Shown here in pieces: positions 13,214 through 24,285 of a stretch of 45,318 bases of DNA. Source of the DNA: Rhizophlyctis rosea (taxonomy: Eukaryota; Chytridiomycota; Chytridiomycetes; Rhizophlyctidales; Rhizophlyctidaceae); assembly GCA_027596075.1 (NCBI GenBank), contig JADGJC010000272.1, positions 11,134-56,451 on the forward strand, written 5' to 3'. Under the pieces are notes generated by a model. The model did no database searches and had not been told where the DNA came from. It saw only the letters and a list, made by a program, of their open reading frames with translations. Numbering within the stretch: position 1 is the stretch's first letter; every line of letters starts with the position of its first letter. A program made the translations under genes and the position numbers.

Positions 13214-15553
13214 ATGCAACAAGACAACGGCGTCCCCCTCCAATCCTACCCGGGCGGCCCACCCCGTCCCCCACAACAACAACAAGTCCAATACCGCCCC
13301 CCACCTCAACAACAACAACCCTACCAACCGCCTCAACAATACTACCAAACCGGTCCCCCAATGTCCCACGAAGCAGCCCAACAAGCCGCTTACGCTCACT
13401 ACGGCCACCAACACCCGCAACAAGTCAACCCACGCTTGCCCCAACAACCCGGATACGACCGCCCGCAGTGGGATGATGATTCCGCGAGTGAGAGTGAGGG
13501 AACGGTTGTGGAGGATACGCCGGAGAGTAGGGCGGGTCCGGCGTATCATGGGCAGCCGCATTCTCAGCAGCAGTATGCGCCGCAAGGTGTGCCGGGGCAG
13601 ATACCGGTAAATCTGAACAGGCAGCCGTCGGGGAAGTCGATGCGTGGGCCTCCACCAGGTATGTTTTAGTGTTTGGGGTAATTCAGGCGGTATGGTGGTG
13701 AGGACGCGGGGGATATCTGAGACTCGAGGGGTTTGAGAGGTACAAGGAAGACACCCTGTGTGCTTTTGGAACAGGAGCTGGTGGTGGTTGGATGCAGCGC
13801 AAAGCGCGGGGTTTGACTCTGGCTAGCAAAGCATGCCACGAATTGAGTGGTGGATGGTTCGTTCCTTCCCATGTGGACAAGGAGCAGACAATTTTCATTC
13901 AATCTACTCCGATCAAAAATCCTAACCATTCGCTCACCGTCCCTTCACAGCACCCAGCCCAGCCCCTTCGCAAGTCGCGGGCTCTTACGCCCTCATGGAC
14001 GAATCCTCCAAGCGCACCAACTTGGGCAACACCAAATTCCTGATGAGCGTCCTCTCGGAGATGTGGATCGTCCACATGGCCGTCATTCTCGGTGGAACGT
14101 TTTGCATGACGTTCTTGTTGCCGCAGGGGTATGTTGATGATCAATTGTGGAATTTCACTTGTTATTGGAAGATTGGTGAGTAGTTTTGTGAAGTGTCTCG
14201 TTTCCTTTTTGGGGGGAGGGGGCCACTTTGGAGAGTCGCGCGTTTTGTTTACGACAAATGAATGTAAACAAAAGGCGTGTAAACAAATGAAGTGGCTTGA
14301 TTCAGTATCTTTCCGCGATCAATCACTAAATCGATCGTTTTCAAAACAGGATGGCTCCTCCCGGTCCCATACACCTTTGTCTGTTTCTTCGGCCTCGCTC
14401 TCCCATTCCGAACACCCAAATTTATCTACAAAAGCGACATGCCGAAGCGACGAGTGGATAACCTTTACATTCTGACTGTAACGAAGGGTGATAACCGTGA
14501 CGTAAGTTGGTCCTTGCCCATCATCAAGCACCTGGAGAGCATCTTCCTCAATCCCTCACCCATTAGGCCGTATACCGTGCCTGGAACGCTCACAAACACC
14601 TCGAACGCCTGCACCCCTGCGTCCGCATCCATGTCCTAACCGACGAACCCTACTTCTTCGAAAACATCAACTGCTACACCTGCCCCAAATCCTTCCGCAC
14701 GGCCAACAGCAAATACAAAGCGCGCGCCCTCGAATGGTACCGCCAAACCATGCGCTACACCCAATACGACTGGGTCCTCCACCTGGACGAAGAGTCCGTT
14801 ATTGACGACGAATCCGTCCGCAGGGTGTTGGAGTTCATCTGGTTCGAAACGGATTGCACGTGGGGACAGGGAGTTATTCTCTACAACCAGTACAATTATT
14901 GGAAGAATTGGTTCTTTACGGTTGCGGATGCGCTTCGTGTTGGGGATGATTTGAGTCGGTTCCATTTGCAATACACCTACTTCCGATCACCCATCTTCGG
15001 GGCGCACGGGTCCTTCCTCCTCAACAACGGCCTCGTCGAGAACCACGTTACGTGGGATTTGGGTTCGCTTACGGAAGACTACCAATTCGCGATGCACGCC
15101 ATGGAAGGAGGGTTCAAGTGCGGTAAAATCCCTGGCATCATCCGCGAACAGTCTCCACTCGACTTTATCGGCTTCATGAAACAACGTCGAAGATGGTACG
15201 TCGGTATTCGCCGCCTCCCATACTTCCTACCCAAACTCTGGAACTTCTTCTGGACGCTCGGTATCCTCTGTCTCTTCACGACCCTTGCGTCGATCCCGCT
15301 CGGATTCGTGTTCCCGCAGGGCACGCCGCGGTGGTTCGGGATGTTGAAGGACTTTTCGTTCTGTAACTTTGTGTATCTTTACCTTATCGGTATCATCGTT
15401 CAAGACGTAGATAAGAAGAAGAATCCGCTTTTGATTCTGCTTCATATTCCGATTACGTTCATTATTCAGTTTGTGGCGGGGGCTATGGAGGCTTGTAGTG
15501 TTTGTTATGCGATTATTTTCCCGCCGGCTGATTTTGATGTTATTAAGAAATAG
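13214..15553 (+). CDS. GT2 family glycosyltransferase, egghead/BRE-3 type, multi-pass membrane
   Basis: Four exons are inferred: 13214-13658, 13951-14175, 14350-14501 and 14567-15553, giving 602 residues with all junctions in phase (introns 292, 174 and 65 nt). Residues 1-170 are a Gln/Pro-rich cytosolic tail. Membrane helices lie near 184-206 and 220-242, followed by the catalytic domain and three C-terminal helices near 499-523, 538-555 and 561-591. Catalytic motifs of processive-type GT2 enzymes are visible: HLDEES (Asp348), EDYQF (444-448) and QRRRW (480-484). The stretch around GFKCGKIPGIIREQSP resembles egghead/BRE-3 beta-mannosyltransferases and the fungal type-2 glycosyltransferases needed for hyphal growth. 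It likely transfers a sugar from a nucleotide donor at the ER, Golgi or plasma membrane. Donor and acceptor cannot be read from sequence; chitin synthase and hyaluronan synthase are distant alternatives. Confidence 0.88.
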
Positions 15554-17972
15554 AGATTTTTTTGTATGTAGTGTCTTCTTGGAGGGTGGGGTGGAGGGGG
15601 GAAGGGACGATGTGTGTATCGGTGTGTGGTGGTGAAGGAGTATATAGGAGTTGTAATAGTTTTGTGCGATGATAGTGTTGTATTAGGTACATCTCTCTCT
15701 TCCTTCTTTTTTTTTATTTGGCTAGTTCCGAGATAGACTTATCCGTGTCTCTGTAACTTGTTTCTTTTTCTCTTTTTGTGTTTTTTTGCTGTGTTATTAA
15801 TATAGAGATTTTCTGATCCTCATCGTCTTTTTTTGTGTTCAAATGTGTTTGTGAGGTCTTGAGATTGGGACACGGACGTTGTGTGTGTATGTTTTGTGGG
15901 CATAGATGTCCTCATGCGTTCCTCATTCGCTGTGGCTAGCCTTTCCTTTTGGAGACGTATCAGCGGGTTTGGGTGTGAAAGGGTTCTGGTTGGGGAAACG
16001 TGAGGAAAAAAAAGGACAAGCGGGCCTAGGGCAAACACTTCCAGTGTTTGTGTGGAAGTGTTTGTGCATTCCACGAAAGCGTGTAGGTATGTAGTGTGAA
16101 GGAGGGGTGGAATGGATCTGTTTCGCTTGTCCGGAACCGGCCTTGCATTGATGACCAGGTTTTATGTGCCTCATGGCAGGTTCGCCAAGGAATAAGGTGA
16201 GAACAAAAACAAGTTTGTTGCCAACCTTACTTCACATCGGAACACCAAGTGCCAGCGTCAATGGACTGCTTTGTTGAACTACCACAGTCTTGAGGAGGAC
16301 TCTGGTCCTTGTGCCGATTCATACCTGAGTTACCTGGAAAAAGTGGGAGTCATCATTGTAAAGACACGGTGATGGGACCTCAATGGGTATTGTGGACCGT
16401 ACCACTTTTTGCCGGATTGAGAGTGGTTCACGATGAACTGGCGAAATGTTACGAGATAAGATGTAAGACGCCAGTTGATTTCGCCACACTGTTCCAAATC
16501 GCTCATTTCATACCTTACAACCGCCCAAGTAGGTCGATGCATAAAGAAGATTCAACCAATTGACGACCGTGCCGTACATTACCATACCGCATAATTATGG
16601 AGGATTGTGTCCGAGTAATTCTCTTCATGCATTTTTGGTTCTGGTTTGATCCTCTTCCGGAGATCCACAAGAAGGTATAGAGTGTATAGTATTCAACGAA
16701 TCACACAACTCAGATTCTTCTCCAAAGCCATATTGGAGCTTGGGATTCATAGCATCAGGAAATTCCTGTGCAATGTCCAGATGCGATCCATGGGGATGCC
16801 TGACTGCGTCGTAACTGACTGGCTTTTACTGCTCTGGCTACAAACTGCAGAGGCGAAGCTAAGGACCTCTTCCTCTCCAATGGCGTGCGGCATCATGGTG
16901 TCAGGGATTGATCTCGCTTTGGAATCCAAGCTTTTGCTTTCTGGGGTCATACTCGGAACACATCAGTGTATTTACTCTTGTGCTGGTTCCGGTTAGTTTC
17001 GAGCGAAGGGGATGCAGGGTCCCAACCGCGAGGGTCCTAAATAACCAGGCCACACGCTTAGGTGGACATTTCCGCCACATCCCCTCTTTTCCTTTTCCTT
17101 CATGCCAAGACTCGGTATTATGTCTGTTCGCGTGACCAACAACGGAGCTAATTGGTGACATCCGAAACCCCTCGCACCTGCCTCAGGCTGAATTCTTGGA
17201 TGCACATTCTCACTCAGATCACGGGGGGGAGGGTTTCACAATCCGAGAGTTCCTAGGCCTACGAGATGACACTCATTTGCATTTGTCCAGGCACTACCCC
17301 TTCTTTGCATTTTGAGGAGTTGGAGTTCGGGTGGAAGGCTGGCGGGGACATCAGATCGTTGAAGTCGTTTAAGTCAAGCAAGATAAACAAACCGACAAGG
17401 ATTTGCGGAGTTTGTGCTGCGGCTCAACAGGATCGAGGAATTGCGCACTTTGGGCGGCCAAATTGGCTTGTGATTCTGGTGGAGGTTTTGCAGGAAGCGC
17501 AGGATTGAAACGCGAGCAAGGTGCACCCCAAACTCACCTTCCAAGGATCGAGCAATGCTCCGAACCCCGCCCTTCTTTTTTCGCAGTTCATCTGCCCAGG
17601 CATTGGTTATAAAAAGGAGTGTGTCCCTCAAATGTCTTGGTCGCCGCAAGCTGTCTTCAGCAAGAGTCTTGAAATTGGTGGTGTTCTGTTGGGACGACTT
17701 TCAAGGTGGGTAAAGACACGTGTGTCAACGTCACTTGCTCCCCAACTCTTTTCCCCAAAGCTAGCAATCGACGAGTACGCACGCACAAAAACAACAATCC
17801 GAATCTCACACTTCACGTCTAAGCCAAAACCCACAAAACATTCCAGGCACACTCTCACGTCTTGTATGTATACAGTATGGGATGCTTTCCTCATCTTTTT
17901 TCCTGATCCAATTCTTACAACCATAATTTGCATTCCATCCATACTCCTACTTCATTGCCAATAGCAGAAGCA
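15554..17972. other. Intergenic, 3' region of glycosyltransferase and upstream of small ORF
   Basis: The first 300 bases after the glycosyltransferase stop are T-rich with several poly-T runs, consistent with a 3' untranslated region. A perfect hairpin lies at 16032-16064 (separate entry). No gene-like frame was found from 16100 to 17860. A possible 5'-UTR intron of the next ORF (donor GTATGT at 17864, acceptor ATAG ending at 17964) lies at the right end. Confidence 0.5.
16032..16064. repeat. Perfect 12-bp inverted repeat (hairpin)
   Basis: CAAACACTTCCA at 16032-16043 is followed after a 9-nt loop by its exact reverse complement TGGAAGTGTTTG at 16053-16064. It lies about 480 bases past the glycosyltransferase stop, beyond the T-rich tail. 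It could be a stem in a long 3' UTR, a protein-binding palindrome or a small-transposon relic; nothing nearby decides. Confidence 0.6.
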
Positions 17973-18185
17973 ATGGACCAAGTCAAAGCGTCAGGCCGTC
18001 AAGGATTCTCCTTCACCCAAGCGATGCAAGACGGCGCCAAGATTGTCGAATTCCACGAGGTCCAAAGGAAGACGTATCAGGTGAAGGTCGCAACTATGAA
18101 TGGAGAAGTCCACAAGTTCTCGTGTGTCAATGCCGACGTTTTGAGGCAGTATAAGCCGGATTTTGAAGAGGGCGATGGGAAGTAG
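17973..18185 (+). CDS. Small protein of 70 residues, unknown function
   Basis: A 70-codon frame begins at ATG 17973 and ends with TAG at 18183-18185. I do not recognise it. It has no membrane segment or signal peptide. It reads like a small folded domain, with alternating hydrophobic and charged residues (TYQVKVATMNGEVHKFSCVN suggests beta strands) and an acidic C-terminus (PDFEEGDGK). Codon choice supports a real gene: C-ending codons dominate the first third (GAC, GTC, GGC, TTC, TCC, ACC) and G/T-ending ones the last third (AGG, AAG, TTG, CAG, CCG), the same shift seen in the certain genes. The same frame opens 15 codons earlier at 17928, but a plausible splice acceptor (ATAG, ending at 17964) suggests a 5'-UTR intron of 101 nt, so the inner ATG is preferred. 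It could also be the last exon of a longer gene. Confidence 0.5.
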   Translation: MDQVKASGRQGFSFTQAMQDGAKIVEFHEVQRKTYQVKVATMNGEVHKFSCVNADVLRQYKPDFEEGDGK

Positions 18186-19505
18186 AAGACTTGTGGTCAG
18201 TTGTTGGCAAGCTTAAGTAGAGGAAGGTCCTATGTACTAAATACGTTTGATGAACTTCGTCATGCATCTGTTGTGCCTGGTTCTGAGTCTTTTGGTCTTT
18301 TCTCTCTGTTCTCCAGAGGCTTTATGTTTGTATGGTTGAGCGGCTTTCGTAACTCCCCCCAAACACCAGCGATTACATTTTTGATGGGTCTGCAGCCCCC
18401 AGTCACCGGCAGATACCAATTCTGGATCTGAGGAACGGGAATTCATAGTGACTTTCATACCCAGCATATCCATGAACCTCATCATTTCATGGGTCAAGCT
18501 CTGACGGACGCTTGTGCCCTGATGAACTTCCTACTTCAAGATGCTACTCAGACCGTCACGGTGTTGTTCGACATTGACATTTTAACAAGGTCGGACATGA
18601 GGTCGGACATAAGGTTCAACGCCTACCACATGCATGTTGAACAGCCAATACCTTGGCTAACCCTTTTGTGGTGCGCTTCAACATTACTTGTGACCGGTCA
18701 AATGGTGATGGACAGAAAAAAGAATGTAGCGGACCAACTTCTGACCCATCAACGTGGTCATCATCCAAGTGCGTGTTATGCCACAGGCTGATCCAAGCAT
18801 TTCACATACATGCAATGCTCTCAAAGTCCTCGAGCTCGCTGATCCAATCGCCACAATCCAACTCTCTGCCTTGGTGAGATATATGGCCGACTATCTGGCT
18901 GGTGGTACTTGGGCGGCGATTCCCCAACGACTCAGCTCCGGCTTGGAAACAATGGTGGGCCTGCTGTAACGCAAAACTGGAGGAGGAGGGAAAAAAGATG
19001 CTGTCGCACTCGGAACTCCTTGAAGCCTCGAAAGCGAAAGATTCTCTAGTGAGTTCAGTGACACGTGAAATGCTGCTGATACGGCCGGCGCCATTGACAT
19101 CTTAGATCGAATCGAATTTGTGGCAGATGCTACCGAGTCCGGCAAGCCGCCAATGAAATGTACACTATGCCAGTGCATGGCATGTATGCCACGAGACGAA
19201 TACGGATAAAAAATGAACCTAAGGGCGTTACGCGAATGGAGTGCCGTTGAGTGCCACTGACAGAGTATGAGCGACCTTTCGCGAGGTATCATTGTGCAGG
19301 TCAAGACAACTGCAAGACAACTGCTGCTGCACATGAGAACTGACGGGCCGAAACACATAAAACGAAGTCCAGATGATCGTGATTGCACGGCCTGGATCTC
19401 CTACCATTTGCGTGTGCACATCAAGTTTCATTCCATCTTTTGTTATGCTGAACGGTTGGTCTCGCTTCATTCTAACGATGTAAACGGAATAAACGGCACC
19501 AATCG

Positions 19506-19640
19506 AGAAAAAGTCAGAATAGCTATGTCCCAGGACAAACATGATCGGCGATCTACTTGAGACCCAACGCAGGCTCCCGGTAAAGTATACAGATGATGCT
19601 TAAGGGAGTTCAGTAGCAGTAGGCCCAGTGGACAGATCGA
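19506..19640 (+). repeat. Dispersed repeat, copy A
   Basis: This stretch aligns by eye over about 135 bases with 20101-20240. Shared anchors are AAAAAGTCAG, GACAAACATGA, GATCTACTTGAGAC and GGGAGTTCAG. Divergence is considerable, with several substitutions and small gaps. A shorter match occurs at 23543-23690. All three copies are in the same orientation. Type of element is unknown; no terminal repeats or coding frame were seen. Confidence 0.65.
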
Positions 19641-20100
19641 CGTCTATGAGCTTGATATTCTGCCCGAAAAGGCAGATACGGGCGTGATCTTACGATGCTT
19701 CAAGTTGCATTGCTTACCCTTCTTTGGTCTTCGCATGATTCGGTGGTCCGTCTGTTTTCCTCACAGTTCAAGACTGCAAGAAACATAAGACTAACTGGCC
19801 GACTCTTGTTAGAGACTCTTCAATCAGACAAAGGATTAGATAGGTACAACCATAAGATCAAATGCATCTGTTCTGACTTTTTCCGCCCGGCTGAGGTCAT
19901 TTGCAATTCTTTCAAGGCCACAGATTGAAATGCGATTTTCAAGTCACACCCCATACCGAAAAAACTATTTGGAGGAGCGGAGGTATATAACAGCCAGGAT
20001 GTTTCCAAAGCCGTTGCGTCTTCATATGGGGGGACATTTGTGTTTCCCTTCAGGTGACCTGCAGAAATTCGTTCATTTTGCCTTCAGGGAAGGGCACCAC

Positions 20101-20240
20101 TCAGAAAAAGTCAGGCAGCGACGTTCCACGACAAACATGAACCGTGATCTACTTGAGACTCAACGAATGCTCCTATTGCGGAAGGGAAGGTGTAGATGAA
20201 GGTTCAGGGAGTTCAGAAGCTGTAGTAGGGATGGACGTCC
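20101..20240 (+). repeat. Dispersed repeat, copy B
   Basis: Second copy of the repeat at 19506-19640, about 600 bases downstream in direct orientation. It shares AAAAAGTCAG, GACAAACATGA, GATCTACTTGAGACT and AGGGAGTTCAG with copy A in the same order and similar spacing. Confidence 0.65.
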
Positions 20241-20589
20241 GTCACACCGTATTCTGATCAGGAGGGCCAGTACAAAAACTTACAAAAGCGATACATCGCC
20301 GTAAGTGCACAGGTGCGATCCTTTGAGTCTCGTTAAGTCATTAAATCTCAGTCTTCATGCGACATTGGTCATCTTTCCTTTTTTTTTGATTGAACATGTA
20401 TCAAACTTGAGACTGGGTCGCTGGATACATGTTGGAAAAGAGAAAAGACCACACAATGGGAAAGTGAGCAGACTTCAGTGGTGAGATCCATGCAAGTAAG
20501 TATGTTTCAAACTTCGTAATGTTAGTTCGATTGGTTTTCAATCTTACAAGGCAAAAAAATCAATGCTCCAGTACCCGAAACGGAATTCT

Positions 20590-20998
20590 CTTATCGGATC
20601 CCGATGATCCGCACTGATGAAGTTTCGAACGGTCGCTAAAGATTTTGCATCTCTCCCAGTACAGGTACTTTCGGACCCTTGACAAACGCACGAGAGGGGA
20701 AAAACAAAATCAGAGCATATCCGTGAAGCCAGACTGGACTTGCGTTTTTTCCTACATGCAATGAACACTTGTACGCAACGATGAGGATTTACTGCACATC
20801 GAGACACGAACTTGATGATAAGGACCATCGGTCCTCGCCACGAATCAGCAAACCATAGTGTTGTTAAATTTCAAAATGCATGGATATAACCCTCGAGCAC
20901 AAGTATATTCCCCGACAATTTACAGTTCTCAGATATGTGCAAGACGATGGATAGCCTCTACCACTTCCCAACCTACCACTACTCTCCACCAATCCCCT
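20590..20998 (+). repeat. Diverged duplicate of the P450 3' flank
   Basis: Scattered anchors match the sequence at about 23865-24285 in the same order: CGGATCCCGAT, AACTTG, CCATAGTG, ATTTCAA and GGATATAACC. The copy at 23865-24285 leads directly into the 3' end of the intact P450, and this copy leads directly into the P450 relic, so flank and gene end were duplicated as one block. Confidence 0.5.
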
Positions 20999-21009
20999 TC
21001 ACCCCCCAT

Positions 21010-21268
21010 CATCAAGTTCTCCTCGTCCACCAAACCCTACCCCTCCATCCCACCCATGCGGTGACTCCACCCTCCTCACAAACTTCTTCCCAACCTCCAC
21101 ACCTGCTTGCTCCCTACACAATAAGCTCGGCAGAACAAGCATCTCCATCCTCGCAAACTGCCTTCCCAAACACACGTGGTGTCCTGCACCGAAGGTGGCA
21201 AGTTTGAAGTTATTCGTTTTTTGCGCGCCTAGATCGGTAGCGTTATCCTTGTCTTCGTCACTTACAGC
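21010..21268 (-). pseudogene. Truncated cytochrome P450 relic (C-terminal heme region only)
   Basis: About 85 codons on the minus strand match the C-terminus of the P450 at 24286-26485. The match starts at DEDKDNATDLGAQKT and runs through the heme-binding loop, here FGAGHHVCLG (the intact copy reads FGAGHRVCLG), to GKKFVRRV and GWDGGV. Everything upstream, including the I helix, the ExxR motif and all earlier exons, is missing. The original stop codon is also lost: the frame runs on past it into Gly-rich sequence. The reading frame itself is unbroken over the match. It is a dead duplicate of the last exon with its downstream flank, not a functional enzyme. The longer open frame covering 20999-21325 includes non-homologous ends. 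Confidence 0.8.
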
Positions 21269-21702
21269 GGATACTACGGTATCTATCCTTTTTGTCTCAT
21301 ATGCCGCCACCATCACTACTCTCAAAGTGTTCGACTACACACATACGGTTTCAACCAGCCTTGGGCAAAAACGTCCACCATACACAAAGAAAACACAGAA
21401 ACCCATGGAACTCATCGTGGAATGCCGCATCCCTCAACTCGCGCGCAGGAAGTAGCTCACCCTCGCTGAACATCACTCTTCAAACAAACTAGCCAAATTT
21501 TGGGCAACGCATCTATTGTATTACTGACATTTAAAACTATCTATAATTATCTACAGGAGCCCAAGACTAACCTATCTCCTAAACAAAAAGTCCCGCGAAG
21601 ACTAAGCTGGAAAGACACAATGCGTACTTCGATGGGATGGAAGTTGTAGATCCGGCGGCGGCCCCACAGTAAAAAGACCACAGATACGCCGGAAACCCCC
21701 CA

Positions 21703-22929
21703 TCAAATCAGATCAAGAATAGATCTCGTCGCATAAACATACCGCGTCCCCGGCGGATCCAAAAGCCGCCGCGCATTCTCCCGCCCCCGCGCTCGAAGTT
21801 GCATTTCGACAGCGGCAGCTTGAATTCTCTCCTCCTGCGCAAGTGTGCAAATAAATGAGAAAAAAAACCATCAGTTTACCGTGAATCAAAACCACACAGC
21901 GCAGGAGATGCGCAGTTGAGTCTCTCCTCCACCCATCGTCTCACTTAAACCCCCAGTACTACCTCCTCCCCAAGCCAAAAAAAAGAGACTCAATCTCAAA
22001 GATACTAAACTCACCTCATAGTCCACAACTATCCGATCCCACCTCTCCTTCCACTCCCTCACCGGCGCAGGCGGCAACATCCCCCTCCTCATCTCAAAAG
22101 GCAACACAAAACCATACGTCTCCACCATTCCCACAATCTCCGTATACATTTCAGCCGGATCACCAAGCATGAAGAACACCATCACCGCACGTGCACCCTT
22201 GCGCGTTAAGACCGGTTGTTTCTTGATTTCGTCGGGATGTTGAATTTGGGTGAATTTGTGTTGTTTGGGGTGGATTTCGGACACGCGGGAGTGGCATTTG
22301 TGGCAGAGGTCATAGTCGGGGCAAGTGGTGCATTTGTGACGGGAGCCGTGGATGGGGTTGGTGGTGCAGCCGTCGCAGATTGCGTCGTGGGTGAGGGTCG
22401 GAGGGGGTTGGAGCTGGTGATTTGGGGAGTGAGGGATTGGGTTGGATTTTGGGGGTTTTGGGGGGGTTTTTTTGAATGAGGGAAGTGAATGCTTCTGTGG
22501 GTGTGGATTGAGGGGGCGTGATCTGCCTACCTTCATTTTGATGTATTCTGCGGGGATGCTATTGTAGAGTGCTTTTAATTGGTCTGCAGACCCTCCCTGC
22601 TGATGGGACGCGATGATTTTGGAAGGTTCCCAATAGCCTGTGTTGTGCGGGGCAATGGCGCGGTCGAGGCCGATAAAGTACGCATCGAAGAACTGGTCAA
22701 AGAGTGGGGTTGTTTGGTGGGTTGGGGTGAAGAAGGATCGCGTGGAGTCTGTCGTCCCACTGCGGGGACTGGCACACATTCCACAAAAGTTGTGTGTGAT
22801 CGGGACGGCGAACTGGCAGGAGGGACAGGACCAGGTGGATGATGTTGGTGCGGGTGTTGCGCATTGAGGGCAGAATTTGTAGGCGTCTGATGTGACGGTG
22901 AAGTGGCAGGATGTGCAGGACCAAGGCAT
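21703..22929 (-). CDS. ZZ-type zinc-finger protein with N-terminal zinc ribbons
   Basis: Two exons are inferred, 22929-22015 and 21834-21703, with a 180-nt intron (donor GTGAGT, acceptor GCGCAG), giving 348 residues. The N-terminus has two CxxC...CxxC modules: WSCTSCHFTVTSDAYKFCPQC (short zinc ribbon) and a second with CPSC and CGMC. A ZZ finger follows at about residues 190-235, with CDGC, CTTC, CHKC and a His pair in EIHPKQHKF; the DYDLC core is typical. The last 90 residues are helical and charged. ZZ domains usually bind peptides or protein N-termini, often in ubiquitin, chromatin or autophagy contexts; no enzyme domain is present. A second intron from 22530 (donor GTAGGC) to an acceptor near 22414 is possible, in phase and without stops, which would remove a Pro-rich linker. 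An alternative last frame ending at 21713 would be Cys-rich but is out of phase. Confidence 0.8.
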
Positions 22930-23424
22930 TTTTGGGTGTTGGAATGATATTGGAGTAAGTGGGTTTGGGTGTAAGTAGGTGAGATGAAAAGGATGAGGTG
23001 GGAAGGATGACGAAGGGGAACGGAAAGTTTAAAAGCAAGTTGCCCGAAGTTGGCTGTGTTCACCGCTAGCCGTGCGGTGGTAGGGCGGTGGTACCCGAGC
23101 GGAATGCATGTCGCATGCGCCCGCGTGCTGGCCCACGCTGTTCAACCGTGGAAAAATGGACCCGAGACTGTGGGTGGGCATTTCATCTATCACAACGGAA
23201 ATCGCGGCCCTCAAACGTGCCCACCCCAATGACCCCGTCCCACACAAATCTAAATTGGCCTTGTGCCAGAGTCCCATAAACGTCATATGTTAATCAACCA
23301 GTCCAAAAAAAAGCGTAAACAAAGAATCCGGTGCTACCCATGATTTCAACCGCGTCAGCCCTAAACCCAATGCGACGGGCGGTCGCGTTCAACCATCACC
23401 TCCGCTGATACTCTTTTCCCAGAC

Positions 23425-23540
23425 ATGCAAGGATATAAACCTCGAAAACACACCCTAACCTCCCCAGCTCTCCCCACCCAATCATCACTCCGTCATCTCG
23501 GGCCCTCCTACTCCACCGTACGGCGCCCTGAGCCCAACGT
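23425..23540 (-). repeat. Second fragment of the P450 3' flank and 3' end
   Basis: ATGCAAGGATATAAACCTCG, then AAAACACACC, CCTCCCCAGCTCTCCCCA and AATCATCAC occur here and again at 24213-24280 immediately downstream of the P450 stop. Similarity fades just inside what would be the P450 C-terminus (GCCCTCCT, GTCCACC versus TACTCCACC). This is the best-conserved of the duplicated pieces over the non-coding part, so it may be the youngest. Confidence 0.75.
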
Positions 23541-23542
23541 TA

Positions 23543-23690
23543 CATGACCCGTGATCTAGTTGAAGTTCGATGGCTCCCCGAGTGCGATATACATGGAGGA
23601 CGATCCGAAAGCTTTGGGAGCTATGAGCGAAAAGAGACAATCGACCTTCTAAGAATGGCAGTCTGCCCAAATGGCAGATACATATGTAAT
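23543..23690 (+). repeat. Dispersed repeat, copy C (partial)
   Basis: CATGACCCGTGATCTAGTTGA matches the central anchor of copies A and B, and GGCAGATAC near 23673 matches the end of copy A near 19670. It abuts the P450 3'-end fragment at 23425-23540. Confidence 0.4.
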
Positions 23691-24285
23691 ATGTTGCCGT
23701 AAGTAATCCAAACAATTGAGCATGCGGGTACATCAGGAATATCCCTGGTGGGAAGTGGTCAAGAAGATTGCAGCTACTCCTAGCTACTCTTATAATGCTG
23801 GCCCCATAGGCACGGACCGAACAAATATTAGCAGCGCTCATTCTGGAGAAGGAAACCACAGATCGGATCCCGATACTCCGTACAGATACAGTCTTCACGA
23901 TTGACTTTGGATGTGATGCCTCATTTTCCCTCCGGATTAAGTACTGCCAAATCCATAGGAAACCGCATGCAGATGAGGCAGAAATGAACATATCTGCGGA
24001 TCCCGGAATGAACTTGCACTCTCCCATGGCGATATGCAAGGAACATTTACGAACAGGGAAGGGGTGTTTATATCAATGCACGGATCATGAAGGTAATTGT
24101 CACCCTTTTCGCCAAGGGTTCGACAATCCATAGTGCTGGTATATTTCAATGATATGCAAGGCTATAACCTCCAACGATGTACAGACCGCCTTCCATCTAC
24201 AATCTCCATATATGCAAGGATATAAACCTCGAAAACACACCCCCTGACCTCCCCAGCTCTCCCCATCAATCATCACGCCCCCACC

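Larger units (their letters stand above)
18186..21702. other. Intergenic field of diverged repeats and one P450 relic
   Basis: No intact gene was found. The stretch contains two copies of a 135-bp repeat (19506-19640 and 20101-20240), a diverged duplicate of the sequence flanking the P450 3' end (20590-20998) and a P450 C-terminal relic (about 21010-21268), each listed separately. Short direct repeats also occur, such as GTCGGACAT twice near 18591-18610 and CAAGACAACTG twice near 19304-19325. The last 400 bases before 21703 probably include the 3' UTR of the ZZ zinc-finger gene. Confidence 0.5.
22930..24285. other. Intergenic, P450 3'-end fragment and repeats
   Basis: Upstream of the ZZ gene and downstream of the P450. 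No intact gene was found. It holds a second small fragment of the P450 3' end (23425-23540), a third copy of the dispersed repeat (23543-23690) and the flank block that was duplicated at 20590-20998. Confidence 0.5.

Noticed and set aside
13790..13815. GCGC-AAA-GCGC in the first glycosyltransferase intron as a relic of the hairpin element
   Set aside because: Four-base arms and no flanking similarity; too little to claim homology.
21713..21895. Cys-rich minus-strand frame near the end of the ZZ gene
   Set aside because: It is in the wrong phase after the GCGCAG splice acceptor; the in-phase frame ends at 21703 and gives a regular helical charged tail.
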